From Phytophthora colocasiae (lineage: Eukaryota; Oomycota; Peronosporomycetes; Peronosporales; Peronosporaceae): 64,000 bases of DNA. A program made the position numbers and the translations under genes. The notes below the pieces were generated by a model, which had not been told where the DNA came from, did not search any database, and saw only the letters and a list, made by a program, of their open reading frames with translations. The stretch is from positions 992,001-1,056,000 of the forward strand of contig JAGKQI010000059.1 of NCBI GenBank assembly GCA_018806915.1, read 5' to 3'. Positions within the stretch are counted from its first letter, which is position 1. The number at the start of each line of letters is the position of its first letter. Shown here in pieces: positions 40,631 to 49,102 of this stretch.

Positions 40631-40846
40631 TGTAGTAGGTCTGAGCGAAACTCTGTTAGGGAAGCCGGCGCTTCCTGGTAATTCCCTCAGTCTATTGAGT
40701 TCAAGTAGGTAAAATGTACTCTGCCTCACTGATCAGCTCCACCCGTCGAGCTTCAGTGGTTTCCTAACTCCTACATGCCAGCTCAACATCGCATCTGCGA
40801 TGTTCCAGGTAGTGGGAAAAGGCTTGGTCTTGTAACCTCCACTACA
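40631..40846 (-). repeat. 5' LTR of Gypsy-2 (216 bp)
   Basis: Identical to the other LTR. It is followed on the right by target duplication AGAAG and the resumed LRR-like gene. Confidence 0.97.
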
Positions 40847-42113
40847 AGAAGACAGATTATATTATGGAACTACTGATGCCAGACCAACACTTGCCGGGAT
40901 AAATGCTGGAGTTCTACTGGACCGAGCTTACCAGTGGTCCCGAATCGTTACTGTCGGCACGCACGTTTCGTGCAAGAAATTGTCTAGGAGAGCGTTTGCT
41001 GCGATCTGTTCGACGACTGCGGTGCAGTCAAGTATTACACCACCGTCAATCCAAATCGACTCGGTAAAATCTGAATCGTGGCCGTTGCTAATGTACGCAA
41101 TGTGCTGTGCGCCTTCAGTTGAGACTTCTCTTAGGATTGATAAGGCGATTTTGACAAAATCGGATCTATCGAGAGTGGCAAATGTTCTCAAGTACAATTA
41201 TCCCTGTTCGACCAATGTGGTGGGGCAAAATCCGTCGCAATTCGGGTTTCTTGACGTCCGAGAAGGAACAACCGTATGGCCCACTGACTTTGACGAAGAG
41301 GAAGATCCAGCAATTACAGTGTCAAGGTCTCATCATTGTCGGGCCAGATTCCTCCTGAGTGACAATCTCGTGGAAGTTCTCGTTCCTGGATTGGGACTTT
41401 GTCGAACTAGAGTTGGCGATGGCACGGTATCGGGTATTTCTCACGATTCAAATGAGCAAAACTTGTCAGTCTCGAGTAAACTTCACTCGCTACAACTGTC
41501 CTTTGCTTCATTTGAGTCCGTTCACTTGACCATTGACTTGTTGGCGTTGATCGGTGGAAATCTGCAATCTTTAACACTGAATGCTCCGATTGATGAGTTG
41601 GACCACGACGCCACTCTTGATCTGAGTGTATTATCTGCTGTGTGTCCGAACCTTCGATTTCTTACCACGCGCCATTTTGATGTGGTTGTTAACGTTCATA
41701 ACGAGGCTCTACGTCGATGGCCTATCAAGCAGTTAAGTATTACCACTGATGGCGATTTGGAGGGCCTCATACTATGCTTACGGAACCCCAGCCTACGAAT
41801 GGCACGTGAGCTATTGAAGATCGATGTCTCCAATGAAGAGTGTGAATATTATTTGGACGGGAATGAGGTGACGGACTTGTTATCTCACCATGGAGATACG
41901 CTCTCTGTTATAAAAGAGAAAGTTCCCATGCTGTCGAAAGCCGCAATGACCAGCGTCATCGACAATGGGCGCTATTCAAAGGTGACTCAGAGTCTGCACG
42001 TAGATGTGTTGCGTCAAATTTTTGCCTTCGCTTCAACCCCCGCCCAACGGTCCGTGCATGTTTGGTCTGATTTTGGTGAAAAGGAAAGCTACTCCGTCCA
42101 AAATGAATACTGA
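40847..42113 (+). pseudogene. LRR/RNI-like gene copy B, 3' part (after Gypsy-2)
   Basis: Continues copy B in frame directly after the target duplication (E-D-R-L-Y-Y-G-T-T). It is open for ~420 codons to the stop at 42111-42113. It includes the leucine-rich segments and V-L-R-Q-I-F-A-F-A-S-T-P-A-Q-R-S. At the position of copy A's in-frame TGA it has CGA (R-R-W-P). If an internal ATG (for example 40980) were used, a truncated 377-residue product could be made, but no promoter is seen. Confidence 0.7.
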
Positions 42114-42239
42114 ACTAGATTGGTGTCTTCTTCTTCAATTGCAAGCTTTGCACCACACATTCGTCACAAATCAGCCCCCTAGGACACGTGCATCAAACCT
42201 CACTCAGGTATTTGGCTTCGACGGTTGTCTGGTACCTGT

Positions 42240-42760
42240 TATTCATGATGGGGTGCGGATTTTTTTCAAGCAAAAAAAGGTTTTTTACCAAGCAACCCCG
42301 TTTCATGGTGACTTTTCAAGCAAATCGGATGGTTCGCAAGCAGCTATGCGAACTTAAGGACTTGTGGATTTTGACAAGAAGTTACAAAATACAAAACGAT
42401 CTTCTCCAGGAATACAAGCACATAAGAGCGGCCCACTACTAAACCAAAAGTGAAGTACACAAGCCTGAATCTGTGAAGCATGGCAGACAGCTCAGAGTAC
42501 GACGTAGAATCGGACACCCACGTACAATCCAGGGGCGTAAGCGGTATGAACTAGTCGGTAGTTTAGCCACCAAGGAGGCTTGTAATGATCTCGTATACGC
42601 ATGCTACGGGTGGAACCTTCACGCACTAAGAGGCAAGACAGGGAAGCGAGAGATTTATATATTGATTACTTAAATTTGCTTGGCTTACTTTTTTGCTTGA
42701 AAAACCACTTTGATTTCTGTTTGCTTGCGAACCATCCGGCATTTGCTCGAAAAAAATATT
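42240..42760. mobile_element. Short inverted-repeat element, probable MITE or decayed DNA transposon
   Basis: Left: AAATCGGATGGTTCGCAAGC (42322-42341). Right: TTGCTTGCGAACCATCCGGC plus ATTT (42721-42744). They are inverted copies with a two-base insertion. Both sides also carry TCAAGCAAA / TTTGCTTGA repeats and a CATGATG. The inside has no long frame. It was inserted between LRR-like B and SCR-B. Confidence 0.4.
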
Positions 42761-42839
42761 TTTCCATTCATGATGTAATGCTGAGATTATTCTTTGGAGA
42801 CCTGATTGTCGATTCTTCATGCGAATTAGCAATCCGGAA

Positions 42840-43165
42840 GCACAAAATTGTGTTCGGGGTGGTTGTATTGAAACACTGGAACATTGCTTTCTCAAGTGTC
42901 CAAGGCTAGCACACATGTGGCGAATACTATGGAGTAAATGGAGCGTGGCATTTCGAAGCACGCTGGCTTAGAAGCTTCTGCTCTTCCCATCCAACAGCAA
43001 TATTTCCAGAGGCTGGAGAGAAGATCACGAGATCTTGTTGATACTGTGGAAAATAGGCACTGCGATAGTGTTCCACGCAACGTGGAGACCGCGCAATGAA
43101 ATTTACTTTGGCGAAACACAAGCGGCGGCACCAAGTATCCCGAACATACAGGCTTCTGTTCGAAG
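42840..43165 (+). pseudogene. Non-LTR retrotransposon ORF2 end (zf-RVT) remnant
   Basis: Reading the plus strand gives N-C-V-R-G-G-C-I-E-T-L-E-H-C-F-L-K-C-P-R followed by L-A-H-M-W. This is the zinc-binding reverse-transcriptase-associated motif of LINE ORF2 proteins. F-H-A-T-W-R-P-R-N-E-I-Y-F follows further on and is typical of its distal part. One stop (near 42969) interrupts it. It is a small dead fragment without visible 5' end or tail. Confidence 0.55.
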
Positions 43166-43487
43166 CCATTCATTTCTTGTTTCGACACTCATCGGATTGG
43201 AACATTGACGGCGAAGGCTTGAATCGAGTACTTACGCGTAGTACATGTAGCATAGGTCTGCAAGACGACTGTCCGCTAAAAGTTAATCAACTTCTTCGCC
43301 ACAAATCGATGAATTCGTAAGCGTGATAAGATGCTTTGTCACGGATTCGTAAAAGTTTGCGATCTGTACTGATGTCCCAAGGTTCCGTATAGATTGCAAG
43401 CCATCATCATTTGAAAACCGAGAGGTGAGGATCGCAACGAGTTCATACCAGTTTTCTCAAATTTCCAAGAAAGACAAAGGACCAACG

Positions 43488-43775
43488 ATGAACACCAAGA
43501 CCTGCCTCATTGCCTTGATCGCTGTTGTGGCCACCCTCACCAACGTCCAGGGACAGAAGCTCTGCAAGCCATCCTGCATTGCTGAGACCTCCAACAAAAA
43601 CATCGTCCAGCTCCATGAGCTCCATCTTGCGGTTCATCTGGGCGGTCTCATCAGTTCTTGCTGCCGAGAGAACGAACAGAAGTATGGTGCCAACTTCAAC
43701 GCTTGCTGCGCTTCGAGCTGTGCCACCAACAGTCCTTGCGACGTTTACGGCTCCGATCCAGCCTCGTCTTCGTAA
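43488..43775 (+). CDS. PcF/SCR-like secreted cysteine-rich protein, copy B, with 16-residue insertion
   Basis: Starts at the ATG at 43488 that matches copies A and C, not at the upstream in-frame start at 43425. It has the same signal peptide and eight-cysteine framework and a Ser-rich tail. Between the second cysteine and the C-C pair it carries about 48 extra bases (43601-43648), adding a helix-like L-H-E-L-H-L-A-V-H segment absent from the other copies. The insertion keeps the frame. Family membership is likely; whether the longer loop allows normal folding is unknown. It lies ~200 bp upstream of the coiled-coil gene. Confidence 0.78.
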   Translation: MNTKTCLIALIAVVATLTNVQGQKLCKPSCIAETSNKNIVQLHELHLAVHLGGLISSCCRENEQKYGANFNACCASSCATNSPCDVYGSDPASSS

Positions 43776-43970
43776 TTGTACTTAGTTGTCAATACGACTA
43801 CTTGCTGTACATACTTCGAAGTACACACTGTTGGTTAAGAAATCCTAACAAGTAAAAACGTTTTCTTGCTTGCCTGATGCTTTCGTTCAGCGATAAAGTA
43901 AACCCGAGTGTTTTTTTTACATGCAAAACAATAGGTGAAGCTTAAATAGAGCCTGCAGTCTAAACGCCCG

Positions 43971-46385
43971 ATGATGTTGGGGATCAAGCCGTTCGTGCAG
44001 GAATCGGTGCAGGCGCTACCTCCCGCTCAATTGCGACTACTCGCTGAAACACTGCGAATTGATCTACGAGGATGTGAAGACCGAGGTGATATCGAACGAG
44101 TGTTAACGAGTCTTGTATGTTTGGATCAGGACACGTCACTGGGGGTTTTCCTTGCTTGGTTGCGATCCACCGGCCAGCAGAAGAATGGAATCTTGGCCAG
44201 TAAAAAGCCTCAATTTAACCATACTTTCCTCCCAGCCATTTCTTCTGATAACCAGACCAAACCTGAACACGTGAAGGATCATCATTTGGACGATGAGATT
44301 AAGCAGAAATTGAGTGAGTTGGATTTGTTGGAAGCGTCATTCAAGAAAGCAGAACGTCTCGTGCATACTGGTTCCCCTAGTTTTGAGAAGTTGAAGCGAT
44401 TTCTACTGGAATTGACAATTTTACGTGCAAAAGAACAAACCACTCGAGCGTTCCTGGTTCGACAAGTAACCGTGTTAAAACAGCAGCATGGGGAAATGAG
44501 AGCTGAAATGTTACATTCCCGAGCGCAATTGGACTTTTTCGTCGACGGATTCTCAAATTTAAGGAAACGGCATGACGCATTGTTAGCTGATGCTACCAAG
44601 ATGAAAGCTGAGAATGAGACGGCGCAGGAGATTTTCATCTCAATGAGTGCTCATGACTGTCACTTTGAGCAGTTGATGCGTTCTACACTTTTTAAACAAC
44701 TGGAAGATAACGAAGAGATGAAGAAGAAACTGCAACAAAGTCGTGAAGAACTCGATCAAGCAGCTGAAAAGCGGAAACAACTCGAAGAACACATTTCCCA
44801 GTTGAAGAGCGAGCGTGGAGATGCACGTAAAGATGCCTATTGCTACAAGAGACAGCTGCGTGTGTGTAAAAAGAGAATGGAGAAGCTCCAGACAAGTGAC
44901 GGATCGTTTTTCAGGGACCAAACGGTGATGTTACGCCAAACAGTTGCTACTTTGCTGGGATTATTACGAGACGCAGTGATACGAGATACAAAGTCACCGA
45001 AGCAGAATTTAAGTAAGGAGGCTTTACGGGTTTTACAACAAGTTTTAACGCCAAAAGTAAGTGGATCTGAAGGTTTACGGGGTAACCAAGTGCCGGAGAG
45101 TGAAGAGGTTGAGCCAACGCAACCACGAGTGATCCATCGACAAACGGTTCTCGATATTGACGAAGTGATTAAAGGGGTTTTACTCGTGGAAGGAGCTACA
45201 TCAACGGATGCTGCGGAGTGTGCACAGATCATGGGCGAAAAGTTGAAATATCTACCGATTGACCTGAAACAAACTCTTGCAAAGCTTCAGGATGAGGAGA
45301 ATCGAGTACGAGAGGAAGAAGTGAGGATACTACAGCAATCTCAAAGTGAAGGACAAGGTACAGATGGGAAAAGTGATACAAGTACGGTATTGAATACTAC
45401 TTCTGCTGAAGATCGACCACCACTGACACTGGAAACGTACGGTGGTTCACTTACAAAACACGTATTGGAACAAATGACAGCACAGGGGAAACGTGGGTTT
45501 GTCATGTACAATTGGCCATTTTCCAGTCGTGACGTGAATCTACTCACTGCGTTGGGACTGTCCATTGACAGTGTAATCAACCTTGAGATTGTAGGGACTC
45601 CAGCTTCTACTATAGCTGTACCTCCTACATCAGTGACTCCTGCTGCTCTCCCGACGTCTCCAAAACCAAAGACTCCTGCTACTTCAAAAGCTGCGCCACC
45701 AAGCAGTCGAGGGAAAACCCCTCCTGTTACTTCAACAACTAAAGGAAAAAGCTCGCCAACAAAACCTACAACTGCGTCTAAATCCCCCGTGAAATCTATA
45801 ACTCGAACAGCTTCCAAACCAACGTCAAAGCCTCGAACTTCCAGTCCGTCAAAAGTCCCAACATCCCCTTCAAAATCAAAGACTCCGACTCCAGTCACAC
45901 CTGCTTCCAGTACATCGCAGTTGAAAATCAAAACGTCTGAAGTGCCGAAGATTGTCAAGAAAACTCCGACTGTTGCTTCTGCTCTCCAAGGTTTGGGTGG
46001 GATCGTGCACTCGGTTGGGCCTGCAACGTTCCCAACTGACCGTGTGAACACCATTTTACAAGTTTTAGAGCAGCAGAAGCGTCGGAAATTGGCTCCAGTA
46101 GTGCGGTGGGACGAAGATACCCGTCGTACGAATGAACTACTGGCGATGTGGGCGGAAGAAGTCCACATGCTTGTGCATATCGAGCAGGAAAGTCGAAAAC
46201 CCAAAAAGGTGGAAGTTCTAGCACCCGCTGCCAGTCCTACGAGAGCTGTCAGTCCGTCTAAATCTACAACCAAAACACCATCGACGGCTCAAAAGACAAA
46301 AGCTACCAGTCCAACACGTAGTTTCCCTTCTAAAGCCAAGAAAACAGCAACTACGGCATCTACAGCTCGACCAACGAAAAAATAA
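43971..46385 (+). CDS. Coiled-coil protein with adenylate-kinase-like segment and basic S/T/P/K-rich region (804 aa)
   Basis: Intact intronless ORF. The N-terminus has a short helical motif (L-P-P-A-Q-L-R-L-L-A-E-T-L-R-I-D-L-R-G-C-E-D). Residues about 100-330 are heptad-rich coiled coil. Around 500-540, L-E-Q-M-T-A-Q-G-K-R-G-F-V-M-Y-N-W-P and later I-D-S-V-I-N-L-E-I resemble the NMP-binding part of adenylate kinases, as in some axonemal proteins. Residues 546-653 are low-complexity, basic and rich in Ser, Thr, Pro and Lys, and so is the C-terminus. A structural role at microtubules or the zoospore flagellum is possible but inferred from architecture only. Partial copies lie at 34316, 46607 (inverted) and 53661. 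Confidence 0.8.
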   Translation: MMLGIKPFVQESVQALPPAQLRLLAETLRIDLRGCEDRGDIERVLTSLVCLDQDTSLGVFLAWLRSTGQQKNGILASKKPQFNHTFLPAISSDNQTKPEHVKDHHLDDEIKQKLSELDLLEASFKKAERLVHTGSPSFEKLKRFLLELTILRAKEQTTRAFLVRQVTVLKQQHGEMRAEMLHSRAQLDFFVDGFSNLRKRHDALLADATKMKAENETAQEIFISMSAHDCHFEQLMRSTLFKQLEDNEEMKKKLQQSREELDQAAEKRKQLEEHISQLKSERGDARKDAYCYKRQLRVCKKRMEKLQTSDGSFFRDQTVMLRQTVATLLGLLRDAVIRDTKSPKQNLSKEALRVLQQVLTPKVSGSEGLRGNQVPESEEVEPTQPRVIHRQTVLDIDEVIKGVLLVEGATSTDAAECAQIMGEKLKYLPIDLKQTLAKLQDEENRVREEEVRILQQSQSEGQGTDGKSDTSTVLNTTSAEDRPPLTLETYGGSLTKHVLEQMTAQGKRGFVMYNWPFSSRDVNLLTALGLSIDSVINLEIVGTPASTIAVPPTSVTPAALPTSPKPKTPATSKAAPPSSRGKTPPVTSTTKGKSSPTKPTTASKSPVKSITRTASKPTSKPRTSSPSKVPTSPSKSKTPTPVTPASSTSQLKIKTSEVPKIVKKTPTVASALQGLGGIVHSVGPATFPTDRVNTILQVLEQQKRRKLAPVVRWDEDTRRTNELLAMWAEEVHMLVHIEQESRKPKKVEVLAPAASPTRAVSPSKSTTKTPSTAQKTKATSPTRSFPSKAKKTATTASTARPTKK

Positions 46386-46606
46386 TTATAAAACTATTAG
46401 ATCTTGGAATAACATGTCGACTTTTTGGTATAATGCATCACTGGTTTACTGCCTTCACTGCTTCTTCGGAAGAGAGAGATAGGCCGCGTTCGTGATCTGT
46501 TTGTGATTTCCAGCAGCTATCAGGACGTACCCGGACGGATTCACAATCAATTTGTGATCATGTCCGGTAAACGAGTAGTGAACTGTCCAAAATCCTCCAA
46601 CACCAT
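46386..46606. other. Spacer with a decayed Crinkler-header-like piece
   Basis: 46470-46540 (minus sense, V-L-I-A-A-G-N-H-K-Q-I-T-N-A-A-Y) resembles 54900-54960 at the DNA level, sharing GAGATA and TTTCCAGCAGCTA. No gene otherwise. Confidence 0.3.
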
Positions 46607-46741
46607 GACTCCTGCACGAACGGCTTGATCCCCAACATCATCAGGCGTTTAGACTGCAGGCTCTATTTAAGCTTCACCAATTGTTTTGCACGTAAAAAAA
46701 CACACTCGACAAGAAAATATTTTTTTACTTGTAAGGATTTC
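46607..46741 (-). repeat. Inverted copy of the SCR/coiled-coil intergenic region and coiled-coil 5' end
   Basis: This is the reverse complement of about 43860-44005, including the first ~12 codons of the coiled-coil gene. It continues, after the PiggyBac element is removed, into 52928 onward (3' flank of SCR copy C). It stops being homologous near 46613. Confidence 0.8.
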
Positions 46742-47069
46742 TTAACCCCTTGAACCCGGCAGCCTGGACCCTACACGTTAGCGATACTTGCTTAACCCCT
46801 CTAACCCGGTATTCTGTATCCTACAGAATAATATATTGTACAGGATTTAATATCCAGCAAACTCATCAGCGCTCCAGAACTCCGCATGAAGATTATTGTA
46901 TGGTGTCTGGATCAGTCCACTTTCCTAACAGATCGGCGATGGGATGATAGACGGGTATTATTCAAGGAGGATAGAAAGACGCATATAAATCCCCAACAGG
47001 TTTGAAAATTCTGTCGAAAGCCCATCGGTTCACGTGTCAGAAGCTAATACCCTCACATTGTCATTCGAA

Positions 47070-47635
47070 AATGAACGGCCCAGCAGAGAAGCCGTTCAAG
47101 CAACTATGGCGCGAGATCTGCGAGGAAGGCTGGAAGGCTCGTAAGCCGACAGGGATGACCTAGAATCAACGCTACGTGAAGCCGGGGTGAAGGGCCGTCT
47201 CGACGAAGCCAGACGTGGCATAAACTTCTTTGAAGGTTAGTGGCCTTATTTTTGTGCCACCACAGTTGTCGACACAGAGGAGGTGGGCGCTACAGGTGAA
47301 CTACCAGCAGCTATACCGGATGATACGGAGCAAGACGGCGCGACCAATGCCTTTTTCCGGATGATCCAGAATTCGATTCAAGTGAGTGCATGGCTGCTGA
47401 TGAAGAAGCAAAGAGCGAGACCGATGAACCAAACGGAGCCGACGGCCTCATCGACTCGGACGTGTTTGGTAGCGACAATTTCATGGAGAGGCTCCGAAAG
47501 GAGCGACTGTTTGGCTCTACAGCTATCGATGACGTGAATCTCGTGGAGACCGCTGATGTCAGCGATTCCGATTCCAACGCCGACGAAGAAGACATTATGG
47601 CAGACAACGAGGTGGTCCACTTGAGGAAAGTGTAG
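47070..47635 (+). pseudogene. N-terminal remnant of a PiggyBac transposase (nested element)
   Basis: From ATG 47070 comes L-W-R-E-I-C-E-E-G-W-K-A-R-K-P-T-G, then a stop, then N-Q-R-Y-V-K-P-G and G-I-N-F-F-E-G in shifted or stop-broken frames. An intron-like gap follows, and then an acidic stretch (47390-47635: V-E-T-A-D-V-S-D-S-D-S-N-A-D-E-E). This is the usual layout of PiggyBac N-termini in oomycetes. The catalytic domain is absent. Confidence 0.55.
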
Positions 47636-47754
47636 AAGAAGATGTAGAAGACCTGGAAATAAATGACAACGTTCCGGAAACTAGTAACTTTGACTTGACA
47701 GGTGATCTCTGCGATATCCCAGAGTATGGATAGATCACATACAATGAGGAGCAC

Positions 47755-48030
47755 AGCCGTAAGCCGGGATGCTACAGAATAACTCAAGTGGTGCTTTACT
47801 AATTCTGGATGTTGCGTGTGCACACGGAATTTCCCATAGCCGTAAGTCAGGATGCTACAGAATAACTCGAGTGGTGCTTTACTAGTTCTGGATGTTGCGT
47901 GTGCACACGGAATTTCCCGTAGCCGTAAGTCAGGATGCTACAGAATAACTCGAGTGGTGCTTTACTAATTCTGGATGTTGCCCGCACAGGGAATTTCCCA
48001 CAGCCGTATGTCGGGATGCTACAGAATAAT
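47755..48030 (+). repeat. 83-bp tandem repeat, about 3.3 copies
   Basis: Units start with AGCCGTA at 47755, 47838, 47921 and 48002, giving periods of 83, 83 and 81. Each contains GGATGCTACAGAATAA and CTGGATGTTG. It lies inside the nested PiggyBac. ACAGAATAA also occurs at that element's ends, so the repeat may have grown from subterminal sequence. Confidence 0.85.
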
Positions 48031-48431
48031 TCGACACATCCAGCTACTGGCGCTGCGCAGAATCAACTTTAGACTCATATCAACGCCGAGGAACTGGTGT
48101 TTGTCATATCACGCTAGAAGCACACGTTAGTGAACACATCGGATCACCAAGCAGAACAAACGCAGGCAGTACTTGTGTAAGGTGCGTTCCGCCTTTGAGC
48201 ACCTTCTGTCAGCAATGGTTTAGGCGGTCGTGTACCGCTCTGCCACGTTCACGCTCACGTGCTATCAGAAATGGCACGATACCTCGGGTGACGGGAAGAG
48301 CATTCCACCGAGCCTAAAAAGATGATTAGATTCCGCAAACGTAAGAGAGAAAGTAAAGACGAGGAATAAGAAGGACAACTAGTTAGCACCACGTACTTTG
48401 CAGTAGGTCTTGCTGGAGCCTGCAGAGAAGT

Positions 48432-48480
48432 ATTTGCCCAGTTCCTCCTCACTACTCCGTTAGTTAGGAACTGGGCAAAT
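48432..48480. repeat. 15-bp perfect inverted repeat, 19-nt loop
   Basis: ATTTGCCCAGTTCCT at 48432-48446 pairs exactly with 48466-48480. It lies within the nested PiggyBac in non-coding DNA. Confidence 0.75.
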
Positions 48481-49102
48481 TCTTCCTCTTCGCGCGCTTT
48501 GCACTTAGCGCGCTTTTGGCGGATGGTTGGTTGGCGCCAAGAGTGCCGCACAGTACGGAGTCGTTTCAAATTTGACGGGGGTTGCCGAGTGAGAGGTTTT
48601 GAACATGTTTTGTCCGCCAGGGATCCAATAGGAGATCGCCAGTTTCGCAGATGTTGGATACATTGTGCATGCTATAGCCGATGATGTACACTTTATGTAC
48701 AGAATATGCCTCGCCGAGCACGAAAGGGCTTCCAACGGCATACTTTTCGCAGGTTATCGTTCATACTTTAATCAAGATAATTGCTTATTCTGTAGAATAC
48801 AGAATAACGGCTCGGGTTAGAAGGGTTAACGTGGACCATACAAGTTAAGCAATTATACACTTGGTTTTTGTATGAGACGTTACAGTTTTCAAGTCAATGG
48901 GGGGTAGGGAATGTATCCTTGCTTTCCCGCTATCGACATAGACGATACCCTAAAAAGGCCATTTCCCATCCAAAGAACAGTGTGCAGATCGACCCAGTAT
49001 ATCGCATATGCAGTTTGGAGATGAATCAGCCGCCACCACCCAGTACTTGCCTCACTTTCAGATTCACCTCCACAGCCGCAAAACCCCACGCTGCAGGACA
49101 AA

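Larger units (their letters stand above)
35560..40846 (-). mobile_element. Gypsy-2: Ty3/Gypsy LTR retrotransposon with identical LTRs
   Basis: 5287 bp on the minus strand. The two 216-bp LTRs (35560-35775 and 40631-40846) show no difference, and the element is flanked by the 5-bp target duplication AGAAG (35555-35559 and 40847-40851). The LTR ends form TGTAGT...ACTACA. A purine-rich tract (TTAGGAGGGCAG on minus) adjoins the 3' LTR. Gag, protease-RT-RNase H and integrase-chromodomain frames are long. This is the youngest insertion in the window and lies inside LRR-like copy B. Confidence 0.97.
34549..44233 (+). repeat. Tandem duplication unit 2, enlarged by Gypsy-2 and other insertions
   Basis: Same order as unit 1: ELMO tail, LRR-like B, SCR-B, then the intact coiled-coil gene. 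Homology with unit 1 ends near 44233, within codon ~88 of that gene. Extra material in unit 2 is Gypsy-2 (35560-40846) and the block between about 42130 and 43300. Confidence 0.78.
46796..48825 (+). mobile_element. PiggyBac transposon 2 (nested), TTAA target site
   Basis: Left end CCCCTCTAACCCGG; right end (read inward) CCCTTCTAACCCGAG. Each is followed inward by TATTCTGTAT-C/T-CTACAGAATA sequences. It is flanked by TTAA at 46792-46795 and 48826-48829. It is older or shorter than the outer element: only a broken N-terminal transposase piece and tandem repeats remain. Confidence 0.82.

Noticed and set aside
43601..43648. Extra segment of SCR-B as an intron
   Set aside because: GT and AG can be found, but removal would break the frame; the frame is kept only if the segment is translated.
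45341..46273. 310-codon minus-strand frame opposite the coiled-coil gene
   Set aside because: The plus-strand Ser/Thr/Pro/Lys-rich coding region produces a long antisense frame through biased codon use.
47755..48030. CRISPR array
   Set aside because: The 83-bp units follow one another without spacers and lie in a eukaryotic transposon; this is a plain tandem repeat.
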